Assembly: GCA_020635535.1 (NCBI GenBank)
Contig: JACJZP010000008.1
Span: forward strand, 1-64,000
DNA length: 64,000 bases
Direction of reading: 5' to 3'
From: Flavobacteriales bacterium
GTDB lineage: Bacteria > Bacteroidota > Bacteroidia > UBA10329
The notes under the pieces are model-generated. The model was not told the origin of the DNA and searched no databases. It was given only the letters and a program-made list of their open reading frames with translations. The position numbers and the translations under genes were made by a program. Shown one piece after another: positions 43,921-52,738 of this stretch. The number at the start of each line of letters is the position of its first letter. Within the stretch, counting starts at the first letter, position 1.

Positions 43921-44523
43921 ATGAAAACCTCCAAGATCATCATGATAGTGGCGGCTTTGCTGCCAACTGCACTTTTCTTTCTCCCAATGTGGACCATTCA
44001 ATTGAGTGCCCCACAATACCCAGAGCCTTTGGGAATGGAGATCTTCATCACCAAAATTGCCGGAGAGAAAGATGGCGATCTACAGAACATCAATCTGATG
44101 AATCACTACGTGGGAATGAAGGAAATCCCAGAACACATTCCGGAGTTTGAGTTCTTTCCTTGGATCGTTGGCGGAATGATTGTTCTTGGAGTTGTTTTCG
44201 GACTGATCGGAAATCGTCTGTTGTTCTTGCTGTGGTTTTGGATCGCTTCCATTCTAGGATGCTTAGGCATGTACGATTTCTATCAATGGGAATACGATTA
44301 TGGAACAAGTCTTGACCCTAAAGCTGCCATCAAGTTTATGGATGAAGCGGGTCAGCTAATTACTTATCAGCCTCCTCTTATTGGAACACAGACAATATTG
44401 AATTTTGAGGCGACATCACTACCGGCCATTGGTGCCTACATCCTTTTTCTGGGAATGGCTCTGAGCATTGTGGCATATTGGGTTGGCCGTTACGAAGCAG
44501 GACATAAATTCCCACCACTTTAA
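43921..44523 (+). CDS. Four-TM membrane protein of the nos cluster
   Basis: 200 aa. Hydrophobic segments at about residues 5-25, 80-98, 100-120 and 170-190, with a loop of about 55 residues after the first. Membrane proteins of this kind are found between nosZ and nosL/D in many clade II clusters and have been suggested to take part in electron transfer or maturation. No redox motif is visible here. Confidence 0.75.
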   Translation: MKTSKIIMIVAALLPTALFFLPMWTIQLSAPQYPEPLGMEIFITKIAGEKDGDLQNINLMNHYVGMKEIPEHIPEFEFFPWIVGGMIVLGVVFGLIGNRLLFLLWFWIASILGCLGMYDFYQWEYDYGTSLDPKAAIKFMDEAGQLITYQPPLIGTQTILNFEATSLPAIGAYILFLGMALSIVAYWVGRYEAGHKFPPL

Positions 44524-44530
44524 ATCACCG

Positions 44531-44563
44531 AAACCTAACAGGTTTTGAAAACCTGTTAGGTTT
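44531..44563. repeat. 16-bp-arm perfect hairpin upstream of nosL
   Basis: AAACCTAACAGGTTTT (44531-44546) and AAAACCTGTTAGGTTT (44548-44563) are exact reverse complements with one base between. It lies between the 4-TM gene and nosL and could be a terminator or a dispersed repeat; I see only this copy in the window. Confidence 0.8.
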
Positions 44564-44575
44564 AAATTATTCATC

Positions 44576-45010
44576 ATGAAAAACCATCCAACATATCTAT
44601 TCATTCTGATACTGTTCTTGGCGGCCTGCAGCGTAGAACCCCAACCGATCAATTACGGAGCTGACGCGTGTAATTACTGTAAGATGAACATTGTGGATAA
44701 CCAGCATGCCGCGCAGTTTGTAACGTCAAAAGGCAAGTGCTATAAATTCGATGCCATCGAGTGTATGCTCAACATGGAAAAGGATTTTGTGGAAGCACCA
44801 ATTGAGCTCTTTCTGATCTGCGATTATGCGGAGCCTGGGAAATTAGTAGACGCCACCACCGCCACCTATCTCATAAGCGAGAACATCCCCAGTCCAATGG
44901 GTGGATTTCTTTCTGGTTTATCTTCGGAAGATGCTGCAAGATCAATTCAGGCTGAAGCTGGCGGAGATCTATTTACTTGGCAGCAACTGAAAACCAAGTA
45001 TCGCAATTGA
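44576..45010 (+). CDS. nosL: NosL, copper chaperone lipoprotein
   Basis: 144 aa. Lipobox LAACS. The NosL copper-binding region DACNYCKMNIVDNQHAAQF is present, followed by KCYKFDAIECML. NosL brings Cu(I) to NosZ through NosDFY. It is directly upstream of nosD. Confidence 0.93.
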   Translation: MKNHPTYLFILILFLAACSVEPQPINYGADACNYCKMNIVDNQHAAQFVTSKGKCYKFDAIECMLNMEKDFVEAPIELFLICDYAEPGKLVDATTATYLISENIPSPMGGFLSGLSSEDAARSIQAEAGGDLFTWQQLKTKYRN

Positions 45011-45014
45011 GTTG

Positions 45015-46241
45015 ATGCTCCGAGCCATTCTCATACTGTTTCTTTTGCCCATGGTTTGTCTTGGCAAGACGATTAACGTTTGCTCGTCATGTCAGTTCAT
45101 ATCCATTCAAAAGGCCATTTCTGTAGCCGATAGTGGCGATTTGGTTCTGGTAAAAGCGGGTACGTACGCTGAACACGACATTACCATTGACCGCCCCATT
45201 TCACTGAAAGCCGAAGGAGATGTGGTCATTGATGGCGAAAAGAAATCGTACATCATCAAAGTGGAAAGCGACCACGTTTCCATTTCAGGGTTTAAACTCA
45301 AGAATGTGGGCATCAGTTTTACGAAGGATTTTGCTGCCATTTATCTTCACAAAGTGGAGCATTTCCTGATTGAGGATTGTACACTCGAAGCGGTTTATTT
45401 CGGTATGTTGATCGAGAAATCGAGCCACGGAATGATTCGCAATAACACGGTTAGCAGCGAAGGCACTGAAGAAGTTACATCAGGCAACGGTATTCATCTC
45501 TGGCATTGCGACAATGTGCAGGTCGATGGCAATCATCTGTTCCACTTGCGTGATGGGGTTTACTTCGAATTTGTGAAAGAAAGTACCGTTACAAACAACC
45601 TCAGCGAAAACAATTTCCGCTATGGACTGCATTTCATGTTCAGCAACAATGATGTTTACACAGACAACACATTCCGCGATAACGGAGCGGGCGTGGCGGT
45701 AATGTTCAGCAAGTTCATTGAGATGAAACGGAACACGTTTATCAAGAACTGGGGGTCGGCATCTTACGGCCTGTTGCTGAAGGAGATCTATGATGCAGAG
45801 ATTATCAACAACGAGTTCATCGAAAACACCATTGCCATTAATGTGGAAGGTTCAACACGTGTCAATTACAAGCACAACACGTTGAAGGCCAACGGCTGGG
45901 CCGTGAAAATTGCAGGTGCGTGCTACGCTAACGTTTTTGAGGAAAACAACTTCAGTTCCAACGCTTTCGATGTTTCGTATAACAGCAAGATCAACGACAA
46001 CCGCTTTTCGGGAAACTATTGGAGCGAATACACAGGTTATGACCTCGACAAAGACGGAACAGGCGATGTTCCATATCGTCCTGTAAAGTTGTTTTCTTAC
46101 GTTGTAAACCGAACTCCAGAAACCATCGTATTGCTGCGAAGTCTGTTCGTAGACATCATCAATTTCTCGGAGAAAGTTTCACCTGTCTTTACACCAGATG
46201 AGTTGGTCGACAATGCGCCAAAAATGAAATTGATACCATGA
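45015..46241 (+). CDS. nosD: NosD, periplasmic beta-helix maturation protein
   Basis: The ATG at 45015 is chosen over a TTG at 45012. Signal peptide ends near CLGKT. The body is a right-handed parallel beta-helix with NosD repeats rich in N (SEGTEEVTSGNGIHLWHCDN, NTFRDNGAGVAVMFS). NosD passes copper from NosL to NosZ under control of the NosFY transporter. It overlaps nosF by four bases. Confidence 0.93.
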   Translation: MLRAILILFLLPMVCLGKTINVCSSCQFISIQKAISVADSGDLVLVKAGTYAEHDITIDRPISLKAEGDVVIDGEKKSYIIKVESDHVSISGFKLKNVGISFTKDFAAIYLHKVEHFLIEDCTLEAVYFGMLIEKSSHGMIRNNTVSSEGTEEVTSGNGIHLWHCDNVQVDGNHLFHLRDGVYFEFVKESTVTNNLSENNFRYGLHFMFSNNDVYTDNTFRDNGAGVAVMFSKFIEMKRNTFIKNWGSASYGLLLKEIYDAEIINNEFIENTIAINVEGSTRVNYKHNTLKANGWAVKIAGACYANVFEENNFSSNAFDVSYNSKINDNRFSGNYWSEYTGYDLDKDGTGDVPYRPVKLFSYVVNRTPETIVLLRSLFVDIINFSEKVSPVFTPDELVDNAPKMKLIP

Positions 46242-46945
46242 TCAGCGTTGAGACATTACATAAATCCTTCGGGAAACTGACCGTGTTGGATGGGCTTGAC
46301 CTGAGCATTGACGAAGGTGGCATTTTCGTCATCCTCGGTCCGAATGGATCTGGAAAGACCACGCTCATCAAAAGCATTCTTGGAATGGTGGTTCCTGACA
46401 AGGGCAACATTGCCATTGACGGTAAACCAGTCTTAAAGGAATGGCAGTATCGTGGCAACATCGATTACCTGCCACAGATTGCAAATTTTCCTTCTAACCT
46501 TACGGTTGCTGAGTTGTTGAAACTGGTCAAGCAATTGCGTGACCGTCCAACCAGAGATCAAGAACTCATTGAGCTATTTGGGTTGGAACCGTTCTTAGAG
46601 AAAAAACTGGGGCATCTTTCTGGCGGCACCAAGCAGAAAGTGAATATCGTGCTGACCTTCATGTTCAACAGCGACCTCATCATTTTGGATGAACCGACCT
46701 CTGGACTTGACCCAATTGCGCTACTTCATCTCAAGGAACTCATCCTCAAAGAGAAAGAAGCGGGGAAGACCGTTCTCATCACTACCCACATTATGAGTTT
46801 TGTGGAGGAAATGGCCGATGAGATCGTGTTCCTTTTGGACGGTAAGATCTATTTCAAGGGAACTGTGAACGAATTGCAGCAAAAGACAGAACAACAGGAC
46901 CTCGAACACGCCATTGCGCAAATACTGAAGACGGAGCATGTTTAG
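46238..46945 (+). CDS. nosF: NosF, ABC transporter ATPase
   Basis: 235 aa. Walker A GPNGSGKTT, signature LSGGTKQKV, Walker B LIILDEPTSGLDP and the switch His in TTHIM are all present. Together with NosY it powers the copper-site assembly of NosZ. It overlaps both nosD (4 nt) and nosY (8 nt). Confidence 0.94.
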   Translation: MISVETLHKSFGKLTVLDGLDLSIDEGGIFVILGPNGSGKTTLIKSILGMVVPDKGNIAIDGKPVLKEWQYRGNIDYLPQIANFPSNLTVAELLKLVKQLRDRPTRDQELIELFGLEPFLEKKLGHLSGGTKQKVNIVLTFMFNSDLIILDEPTSGLDPIALLHLKELILKEKEAGKTVLITTHIMSFVEEMADEIVFLLDGKIYFKGTVNELQQKTEQQDLEHAIAQILKTEHV

Positions 46946-47720
46946 GATAATGACATACAGCTTTTTCGACCTGATGCGCAGCCGCTGGAGTTTGGTGTAT
47001 TTCGGGTTCTATTTCCTGCTCGGCATGGTGCTGTTGTTCCTGAACAACGATGTTTCGAAAGCGGTCATTACCATGATGAACATTATTGTGGTGCTCACAC
47101 CGCTTATTGGAACCATTTTCGGGGTGATGTACTACTATAATTCCAAGGAGTTCACAGAATTATTACTCGCCCAACCACTCAGGCGAAGCACCATATTCCT
47201 TGGACAATATTTCGGGTTGGCGCTTTCGTTGGCAGGAAGTCTCGTGTTCGGATTGGGAATTCCATTTGCCATCTACGGAATTGTAGGTTCAGGCGCATTG
47301 GTCAGTTTCATTCTGCTATTGGCTGTTGGGGCTTTGCTCACATTCATTTTTGTGGCGCTGGCGTACAACATCGGCCTGTCTAACGACAACAAAATCAAAG
47401 GTTTCGGGCTGGCCATTTTACTGTGGCTTTTCTTAGCCGTGATCTACGATGGCATGTTCCTCATTTCGCTGGTCATGTTCGATGATTATCCGATCGACAA
47501 GTTCTCGCTCATTGCCAGCATGCTCAACCCGATCGATTTATCGCGCATTCTTATCATCCTCGAACTTGACATCTCGGTATTGCTCGGCTATACCGGTGCC
47601 GTCTTCCAAAAATTCTTCGGTACATCCTTCGGAATGTTGGCGAGTTTCGGGCTGTTGCTCATCTGGTGTGCCGCACCTGTAGCACTTATCGTTCACAAAG
47701 CGAAACGGAAGGATTTTTAA
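46938..47720 (+). CDS. nosY: NosY, ABC transporter permease
   Basis: 260 aa with six hydrophobic segments, the ABC-2 type permease fold. It overlaps nosF. The last gene of the nos block; about 75 bp and an Rrf2 operator follow. Confidence 0.92.
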   Translation: MFRIMTYSFFDLMRSRWSLVYFGFYFLLGMVLLFLNNDVSKAVITMMNIIVVLTPLIGTIFGVMYYYNSKEFTELLLAQPLRRSTIFLGQYFGLALSLAGSLVFGLGIPFAIYGIVGSGALVSFILLLAVGALLTFIFVALAYNIGLSNDNKIKGFGLAILLWLFLAVIYDGMFLISLVMFDDYPIDKFSLIASMLNPIDLSRILIILELDISVLLGYTGAVFQKFFGTSFGMLASFGLLLIWCAAPVALIVHKAKRKDF

Positions 47721-47732
47721 GACATCAAAATA

Positions 47733-47758
47733 TTATTCGGATAAAGTTGTCCGAATAA
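47733..47758. promoter_or_regulatory. Inverted-repeat operator upstream of the Rrf2 gene
   Basis: TTATTCGGA (47733-47741) and TCCGAATAA (47750-47758) are exact reverse complements around 8 bp. Position (39 bp before the ATG) suggests autoregulation. A related half-site, TTATTCCGACATAAAG, lies at 48266-48281 upstream of the oxidase gene. Confidence 0.65.
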
Positions 47759-47796
47759 GGATTGAGTAATACATTTGCAATCACCAAAACAGGCAG

Positions 47797-48231
47797 ATGT
47801 TTTCAAAAGCATGTGAATACGGTATTCGAGCGACACTATATGTGGCGCAGCAATCTGCCGAAGGCAGGCGGGTGAGTTTAAAGGAGATCAGTTCCAGCAT
47901 CAACTCGCCAGAAGCATTCACAGCCAAAATTCTGCAACAACTGGCACGTAATGGTGTGTTGCGCTCCACCAAAGGTTTGCATGGCGGTTTTGATGTAGAT
48001 GACCAACAGATGCACTCCGTAAAACTGAGCCAAATTGTTGATGCGATAGATGGAGATGCGATTTACAATGGCTGTGGACTTGGTTTGGAAAAATGCAATG
48101 CAAAGAAGCCGTGTCCGTTACACGATCAGTTCATGGTAATTCGCAATGAGCTGAAGCAGATGCTGGAGAGCACTACCCTCAATCAACTTACAACAGATCT
48201 TGTGGATGGCATCACCTGCCTCAAACGCTAA
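47797..48231 (+). CDS. Rrf2-family regulator, NsrR/IscR-like with three Cys
   Basis: 144 aa. A winged-helix Rrf2 domain (ACEYGIRATLYVAQ, GVLRSTKGLHGGF) is followed by CGLGLEKCNAKKPC: three Cys with spacing C-x6-C-x5-C, as in Fe-S-binding IscR/NsrR. NsrR senses NO through its cluster. It lies between the nos operon and a heme-copper oxidase operon with globin and hemerythrin genes, so an NO-response role is likely. Confidence 0.88.
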   Translation: MFSKACEYGIRATLYVAQQSAEGRRVSLKEISSSINSPEAFTAKILQQLARNGVLRSTKGLHGGFDVDDQQMHSVKLSQIVDAIDGDAIYNGCGLGLEKCNAKKPCPLHDQFMVIRNELKQMLESTTLNQLTTDLVDGITCLKR

Positions 48232-48293
48232 AAAAATTTAATCATAATTAAGATAAAAAGGTCTTTTATTCCGACATAAAGAAAACAACATCA

Positions 48294-50072
48294 ATGATCA
48301 TGGCTTTTGCCGTACTACTCACCGTCAATAATGCGTTGGCGCAAGAGGTCACTTCCGAAAATTGGATCACAAGCCCTGGGATTATTGGCACCATCATTCT
48401 CATAACATTGGTTTTGGTGGTAGCGATAATCATCGTGCTTGCGCAATTGAACGGCTATCTGCGCAGAGTACAGAAAAAAGATGATGACAGTTCTAAACTG
48501 GCATTCAAGAAAGAACTTCTTGAAATGGAGGGCTCAGAGATCGATGATCTTCTTTCTAAAAGAAAAGCCGCCCTTGAGTATAAGTTAAAAGGGGCTGAAC
48601 TCGGGGGCGATCAGACCGCTTCTGACGACCAAGGTCTTATCAAACGGGCAGAGAACGAACCGGATAATCCGCTGTTTGACGAAAAAAAAAAGACCGATCT
48701 GAACCTTCAGACACCTGAAGAACTCACAAAATTGATAGTCTGGTACTTGGGTGCTGCGGTTTTTTGGCTCGTATTCGGAACCACCATCGGTCAATACCTC
48801 GGAATGAAATTCGTTTGGCCGGAACTGGATAGCGTTTCTTGGCTTTCGTTCGGAAGGCTACGCCCTGTACATACCAATACTGTATTCTGGGGATGGGGCT
48901 CTTTGGCCATGATAGGTCTTGGTCACTTTGTGATCACACGAACCTCCAACATCAAATTGCACAGCTACAAACGTTCTTGGCTTGCCTTCGGTTTGATCAA
49001 TCTTTCGGTGCTCCTGGGCAATATCTGTCTCATGTCTGGTATCAATAACGGTGGTGGCGAATACCGCGAATACATCTGGCCGGTCATGTTGCTCTTTGCC
49101 CTGGGGCTCATTCTCACCTTTCGAAATTTTTACCGTACCGTGGCCAGCCGAAAAATCTCTGAGATATACATCTCTAACTGGTTTATTCTGGCCGCTCTCG
49201 GTTGGACCATCATTCTGAGCATTATCGGTTACATGCCTTGGTTCCAGAACGGTTTGGGCGAAACCGTTATTCAAGGATATTACATGCACCAAGGCGTTGG
49301 CATGTGGTTCATGACCTTCACTTTGGGACTTACATATTATTACCTGCCATCCACTCTTAACAAACCTATTTACTCCTACTCTTTAGGTGTATTAGCATTC
49401 TGGACACAAATGTTGTTCTACACACTTATCGGAACACATCACTTTGTGTTCAGCCCATTGCCGTGGTGGTTACAGACGGTGGCCATTGTGTTCAGCATGG
49501 GCATGTTCATTCCTGTTATTGCCGGAAGCACCAACTTTCTAATGACCATGCGAGGAAGTTGGAGCCATATTTCCAAAAGCTATGTACTACCCTTCTTCTT
49601 GGTAGGGGTCGTGTTCTATTTTGTAGGATCGTCTCAAGGAAGTTTTCAGGCATTCCGATTTACCAATTATGTATGGCATTTCACCGACTTCAATGTGGCC
49701 CATTCGCACATGACGATGTACGGCATCATCACCTTCATACTGTGGGCATGTATTTACACCATTGTACCGAAACTGCGCGGCAAAGAACCACCTCAGATAC
49801 TGGTGGGTGCGCATTTCTGGATGGCCTTCATCGGACTGTTTGCTTACATGATCTCGATGATGGCCGGTGGCACACTCAAAGGCATCAGTTGGTTGGATGG
49901 ACATCCGTTCATTCAATCGGTAATCCTGATGAAAAAGTATTGGATCTGGCGAGCCGTTGGTGGGTCTCTGATGTTCTTATCTCACTTGGTTTTCGCCTAT
50001 AATTTCTATTTGATGGTGCGAAAATCGTCTGAGACAGTTTCTGTTCATCAATTGAAAACTGTAAACGCGTAA
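48294..50072 (+). CDS. CcoN-like heme-copper oxidase subunit I (cbb3-type or related NO reductase)
   Basis: 592 aa. Two extra N-terminal hydrophobic segments and a charged linker precede the usual 12-TM CcoN body. Heme and metal ligands align with cbb3: H193 (RLRPVHTN), CuB H332 (YYMHQGVG), H382 and H383 (IGTHHF), and H462, H470 and H472 (WHFTDFNVAHSH). The cross-linked Tyr, six residues before the HH pair in cbb3, is present (Y376). That supports O2 reduction, but the setting (Rrf2 regulator, globin, hemerythrin, nos genes) suggests NO. It is not the standard Bacteroidota cbb3 operon: no CcoS, CcoG or CcoH is nearby. Confidence 0.85.
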   Translation: MIMAFAVLLTVNNALAQEVTSENWITSPGIIGTIILITLVLVVAIIIVLAQLNGYLRRVQKKDDDSSKLAFKKELLEMEGSEIDDLLSKRKAALEYKLKGAELGGDQTASDDQGLIKRAENEPDNPLFDEKKKTDLNLQTPEELTKLIVWYLGAAVFWLVFGTTIGQYLGMKFVWPELDSVSWLSFGRLRPVHTNTVFWGWGSLAMIGLGHFVITRTSNIKLHSYKRSWLAFGLINLSVLLGNICLMSGINNGGGEYREYIWPVMLLFALGLILTFRNFYRTVASRKISEIYISNWFILAALGWTIILSIIGYMPWFQNGLGETVIQGYYMHQGVGMWFMTFTLGLTYYYLPSTLNKPIYSYSLGVLAFWTQMLFYTLIGTHHFVFSPLPWWLQTVAIVFSMGMFIPVIAGSTNFLMTMRGSWSHISKSYVLPFFLVGVVFYFVGSSQGSFQAFRFTNYVWHFTDFNVAHSHMTMYGIITFILWACIYTIVPKLRGKEPPQILVGAHFWMAFIGLFAYMISMMAGGTLKGISWLDGHPFIQSVILMKKYWIWRAVGGSLMFLSHLVFAYNFYLMVRKSSETVSVHQLKTVNA

Positions 50073-50075
50073 GTC

Positions 50076-51092
50076 ATGTTCAATTTCCATAAAGACCACA
50101 GAGCACTTGTACGTACGGCCATTCTTGGATTTGTGTTATTGAGTACAGGAATTGCCATTATTCCTGCTTCGCAGATGCAGGATGTACAACCATTGCCCGA
50201 TCAAAAACCGCTAAGCGCTGCAGAACGCAGAGGCCTCGAAACATACATTTCTGAAGGCTGTGTGGCGTGTCATACCCAACAGGTTAGAGGCATTGAAATG
50301 GACAAGATGTGGGGAGACCGGCCCTCAATTCCTTCCGACTACTTCTACAGCAAGCAGAGAATGGGCATTCTAAGGCAGTCACCTTCATTGCTCGGTAGCG
50401 AACGTACCGGACCCGACCTGACCAATATTGGTAAGCGACAACCCGGCATCGATTGGCACCTGATACATCTTTACAATCCGCGGGCTGTGGTGGGGGCATC
50501 TGTTATGCCTTCGTACCCGTGGTTATTCGAAGCAAAAGATGAGACACTTATTTCGGAAGACGATGTGGTGGTAGCGGTTGGAAAGGAGCATTTCAACCAA
50601 GTAGGAAAAAAGGTGGTGGCCACGGAAAAAGCACTTGATCTGGTTGCCTATCTACAATCGCTGCAACAGGCCGAAATGCCAAGTGCTTCATCATTCATTC
50701 CAATGAAAAAGAAGGAAGATGATGCAAAAAAGAGTACCGGTAGTGAAGGGCCACCGATAGATGACCTTCCGGACGGAGAAAACCTGTATATGAATACCTG
50801 CGCGGCCTGCCATCAGGCAACGGGAAAAGGCCTGCCAGGTGCATTTCCGCCACTTGCCGGCAGTAGCATCGTAAATGATGAAGATCCCGAAACGTTGATC
50901 CGAATTATTCTTCAAGGATATGATGCCCGACCCGATTACGGTCTGATGCCAAGCTTTGCGGCTCAACTCAATGATAAGGAGATAACGGCCATCATTAACC
51001 ACGAACGCAGCAGTTGGGGCAACAATGCCAAACCCATATCGGTTGAAGAAGTAACTGCTATCCGAGAACTTGTAATGAGCGAACAACCATGA
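50076..51092 (+). CDS. Diheme c-type subunit: CcoO-like domain fused to a cytochrome c domain
   Basis: 338 aa. A N-terminal TM segment (ILGFVLLSTGIAIIPA) anchors a CcoO-like domain with heme site CVACHTQ (C62, C65, H66), and a C-terminal class I cytochrome domain follows with CAACHQ (C242, C245, H246) and a Met in LMPSF. This fuses what are CcoO and part of CcoP in classical cbb3 oxidases and would bring electrons to the CcoN-like subunit 3 nt upstream. Confidence 0.88.
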   Translation: MFNFHKDHRALVRTAILGFVLLSTGIAIIPASQMQDVQPLPDQKPLSAAERRGLETYISEGCVACHTQQVRGIEMDKMWGDRPSIPSDYFYSKQRMGILRQSPSLLGSERTGPDLTNIGKRQPGIDWHLIHLYNPRAVVGASVMPSYPWLFEAKDETLISEDDVVVAVGKEHFNQVGKKVVATEKALDLVAYLQSLQQAEMPSASSFIPMKKKEDDAKKSTGSEGPPIDDLPDGENLYMNTCAACHQATGKGLPGAFPPLAGSSIVNDEDPETLIRIILQGYDARPDYGLMPSFAAQLNDKEITAIINHERSSWGNNAKPISVEEVTAIRELVMSEQP

Positions 51093-51352
51093 GAAGATCA
51101 CTTATTTCATTCATCCTACTGGTTGCATCATCGTCTGCTTTTGCGTGCGAAGTGTGTAAACGCAACCAGCCCAAAGTGCTGCAAGAATATACGCATGGTG
51201 CAGGGCCTGGCGGAACGGTGGATTACCTTATCATGGGCAGCGCCATTCTCATCGTTGTGGTTGCTCTGGGGCTGTCCATCAAGTATCTTATAAAACCGAA
51301 CGAAAACAACCCCGATCACATTAAAAATATCGTTACTAATGAAGGGTTCTGA
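51089..51352 (+). CDS. Small membrane protein of the oxidase operon, 87 aa
   Basis: A signal peptide (ASSSAFAC) is followed by a short periplasmic part with CEVCKRN, then a TM helix (IMGSAILIVVVALGLSIKYL). Overlaps the cytochrome gene by four bases. The CxxC could bind a metal. Unknown subunit. Confidence 0.6.
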   Translation: MRRSLISFILLVASSSAFACEVCKRNQPKVLQEYTHGAGPGGTVDYLIMGSAILIVVVALGLSIKYLIKPNENNPDHIKNIVTNEGF

Positions 51353-51779
51353 ACAATTGGAGGACAACAGAAACGTGCGCCTGTTCTTGGATGATGCACC
51401 AACACCTTTCGGGGAGTTCAAACCACCCGTAAAGTTCACGCTCGACACCACCAAAATACCGGATGGCAAACACCAACTCAAAATCGTTGCTAAAAGTAGC
51501 AGCGGTGTGGAAGGCATTCGGGTCATTCCGTTTGAGGTAAGGAACGGACCGGAGATTGCCGTTGTAGGACTTTCAGACAACGAAGTGATCGATACGCAAG
51601 TACCCATAACCATCAACGCCTACGGAAGTGAGACCAGCGATCAGTTCATCATCAAAGGTTCCGAAACACCAAAGGCTATCCCGGCTTGGGTTTGGGCATT
51701 GGTCATCTCTTTTGTAGCTTTTGCCATATTCTACCTCACCACGTACCTGACACCAGACCTTTACAACTCTTTCTTCTAA
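51339..51779 (+). CDS. Ig-like-domain membrane protein of the oxidase operon, 146 aa
   Basis: About 100 residues of beta-strand pattern (FTLDTTKIPDGKHQLKIVAK, GIRVIPFEVRNG) resembling an Ig-like fold, then a C-terminal TM segment (VWALVISFVAFAIFYLTTYL). No signal peptide. It overlaps the 87-aa gene by 14 nt. It may be an extra subunit of the oxidase. A homologue is not known to me. Confidence 0.6.
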   Translation: MKGSEQLEDNRNVRLFLDDAPTPFGEFKPPVKFTLDTTKIPDGKHQLKIVAKSSSGVEGIRVIPFEVRNGPEIAVVGLSDNEVIDTQVPITINAYGSETSDQFIIKGSETPKAIPAWVWALVISFVAFAIFYLTTYLTPDLYNSFF

Positions 51780-52168
51780 TGAAAAAAGACATTGCAGACA
51801 TAGAAGACATCAAACTGTTGGTCAATCGGTTTTACGATAGCGTTCGCGAGGATGAACTATTGGGGCCGATATTCAATGACGTGATAAAGGATCGATGGCC
51901 AGAACATTTGGAAAAGATGTATCGCTTTTGGCAAACCGTGCTGCTGGAAGAACACACCTATCACGGAAGTCCGTTTCCGCCTCATGCCAAACTACCTGTG
52001 GAGAAACCACATTTTGAGCGCTGGATCAACCTGTTCTTTGCCACCATCGACAACCACTTTGATGGCGAACTGGCCTCCGAAGCCAAATGGCGCGCGCAAA
52101 AGATGGCCGAAATGTTCAACTATAAGATCGACTATTACAGAAACAGCTCGGCAACGCCAATTGGCTGA
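51779..52168 (+). CDS. Group III truncated haemoglobin
   Basis: The ATG at 51779 shares its A with the preceding stop (TAATG); this gives 129 aa, the usual length. DIKLLVNRFYDSVREDELLG, HGSPFPPHAKLP and HFERWINLFFATID are typical TrHb3 (GlbO/ctb-like) segments. It binds O2 and NO. In Campylobacter the homologue Ctb is linked to respiration under nitrosative stress. It closes an operon with the oxidase genes. Confidence 0.88.
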   Translation: MKKDIADIEDIKLLVNRFYDSVREDELLGPIFNDVIKDRWPEHLEKMYRFWQTVLLEEHTYHGSPFPPHAKLPVEKPHFERWINLFFATIDNHFDGELASEAKWRAQKMAEMFNYKIDYYRNSSATPIG

Positions 52169-52179
52169 GGCAAACCGCT

Positions 52180-52647
52180 ATGACCAAAGCAAACAAACCA
52201 TTGAAGCGGGCAGTAGAGCTCCAACCGTTCAGCCGAGAGCATCATCACGGGCTACTACTCTGTTGGAAGATCGGTAAAGGATTGAGAAACGGTGTAGAAA
52301 ATGAGCGTATCAAAAAGTACGTGGATCATTTTTATGAGCACAGTCTACTGCATCATTTTGAAGATGAGGAGAAATATGTGTTTCCAATCCTTGGTTCGGA
52401 AAATGAACTGGTGCAACAGGCATTGGCCGAGCACCGGAGACTATTGCGATTGTTTACTGAAACCACCGATGTTCGAAAAGCGCTGAGCAAGATTGAAGAG
52501 GAGCTGGATGCTCATATCCGATTTGAAGAGCGCGTACTCTTTCCAGAAATTCAGAAAGTGGCTTCGAAAGAGCAGCTACAGACCATAGAACAACACCATC
52601 AGGAAATACCTGCCTGCGAAGATTGGGACGATGAGTTCTGGAAATAA
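52180..52647 (+). CDS. Hemerythrin HHE domain protein
   Basis: 155 aa. Di-iron ligands are seen in REHHHGLL, LHHFEDEEKYVFP, AEHRRLL and HIRFEERVLFPEI. Such proteins bind O2 or NO and, like Ric/YtfE, repair nitrosative damage. It follows the globin by 11 nt. Confidence 0.88.
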   Translation: MTKANKPLKRAVELQPFSREHHHGLLLCWKIGKGLRNGVENERIKKYVDHFYEHSLLHHFEDEEKYVFPILGSENELVQQALAEHRRLLRLFTETTDVRKALSKIEEELDAHIRFEERVLFPEIQKVASKEQLQTIEQHHQEIPACEDWDDEFWK

Positions 52648-52685
52648 GCGAAATACACCGCAGAAAGTGATGAATGTCACTTTTC

Positions 52686-52707
52686 AGTAAGTGAACATTC
52701 ACTTACT
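52686..52707. promoter_or_regulatory. TetR operator with 10-bp perfect arms
   Basis: AGTAAGTGAA (52686-52695) and TTCACTTACT (52698-52707) are exact reverse complements around CA. A -7-like TTACTTTG overlaps its right end. It lies 31 bp before the TetR start. A near copy is at 55178-55197. Confidence 0.75.
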
Positions 52708-52738
52708 TTGTCTCAGAATCATCAATTGACTAAGGATC

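Noticed and set aside
49463..50002. Open frame of 179 codons in another frame of the CcoN-like gene
   Set aside because: Overlaps a strong heme-copper oxidase gene in full; Cys/His-rich shadow.
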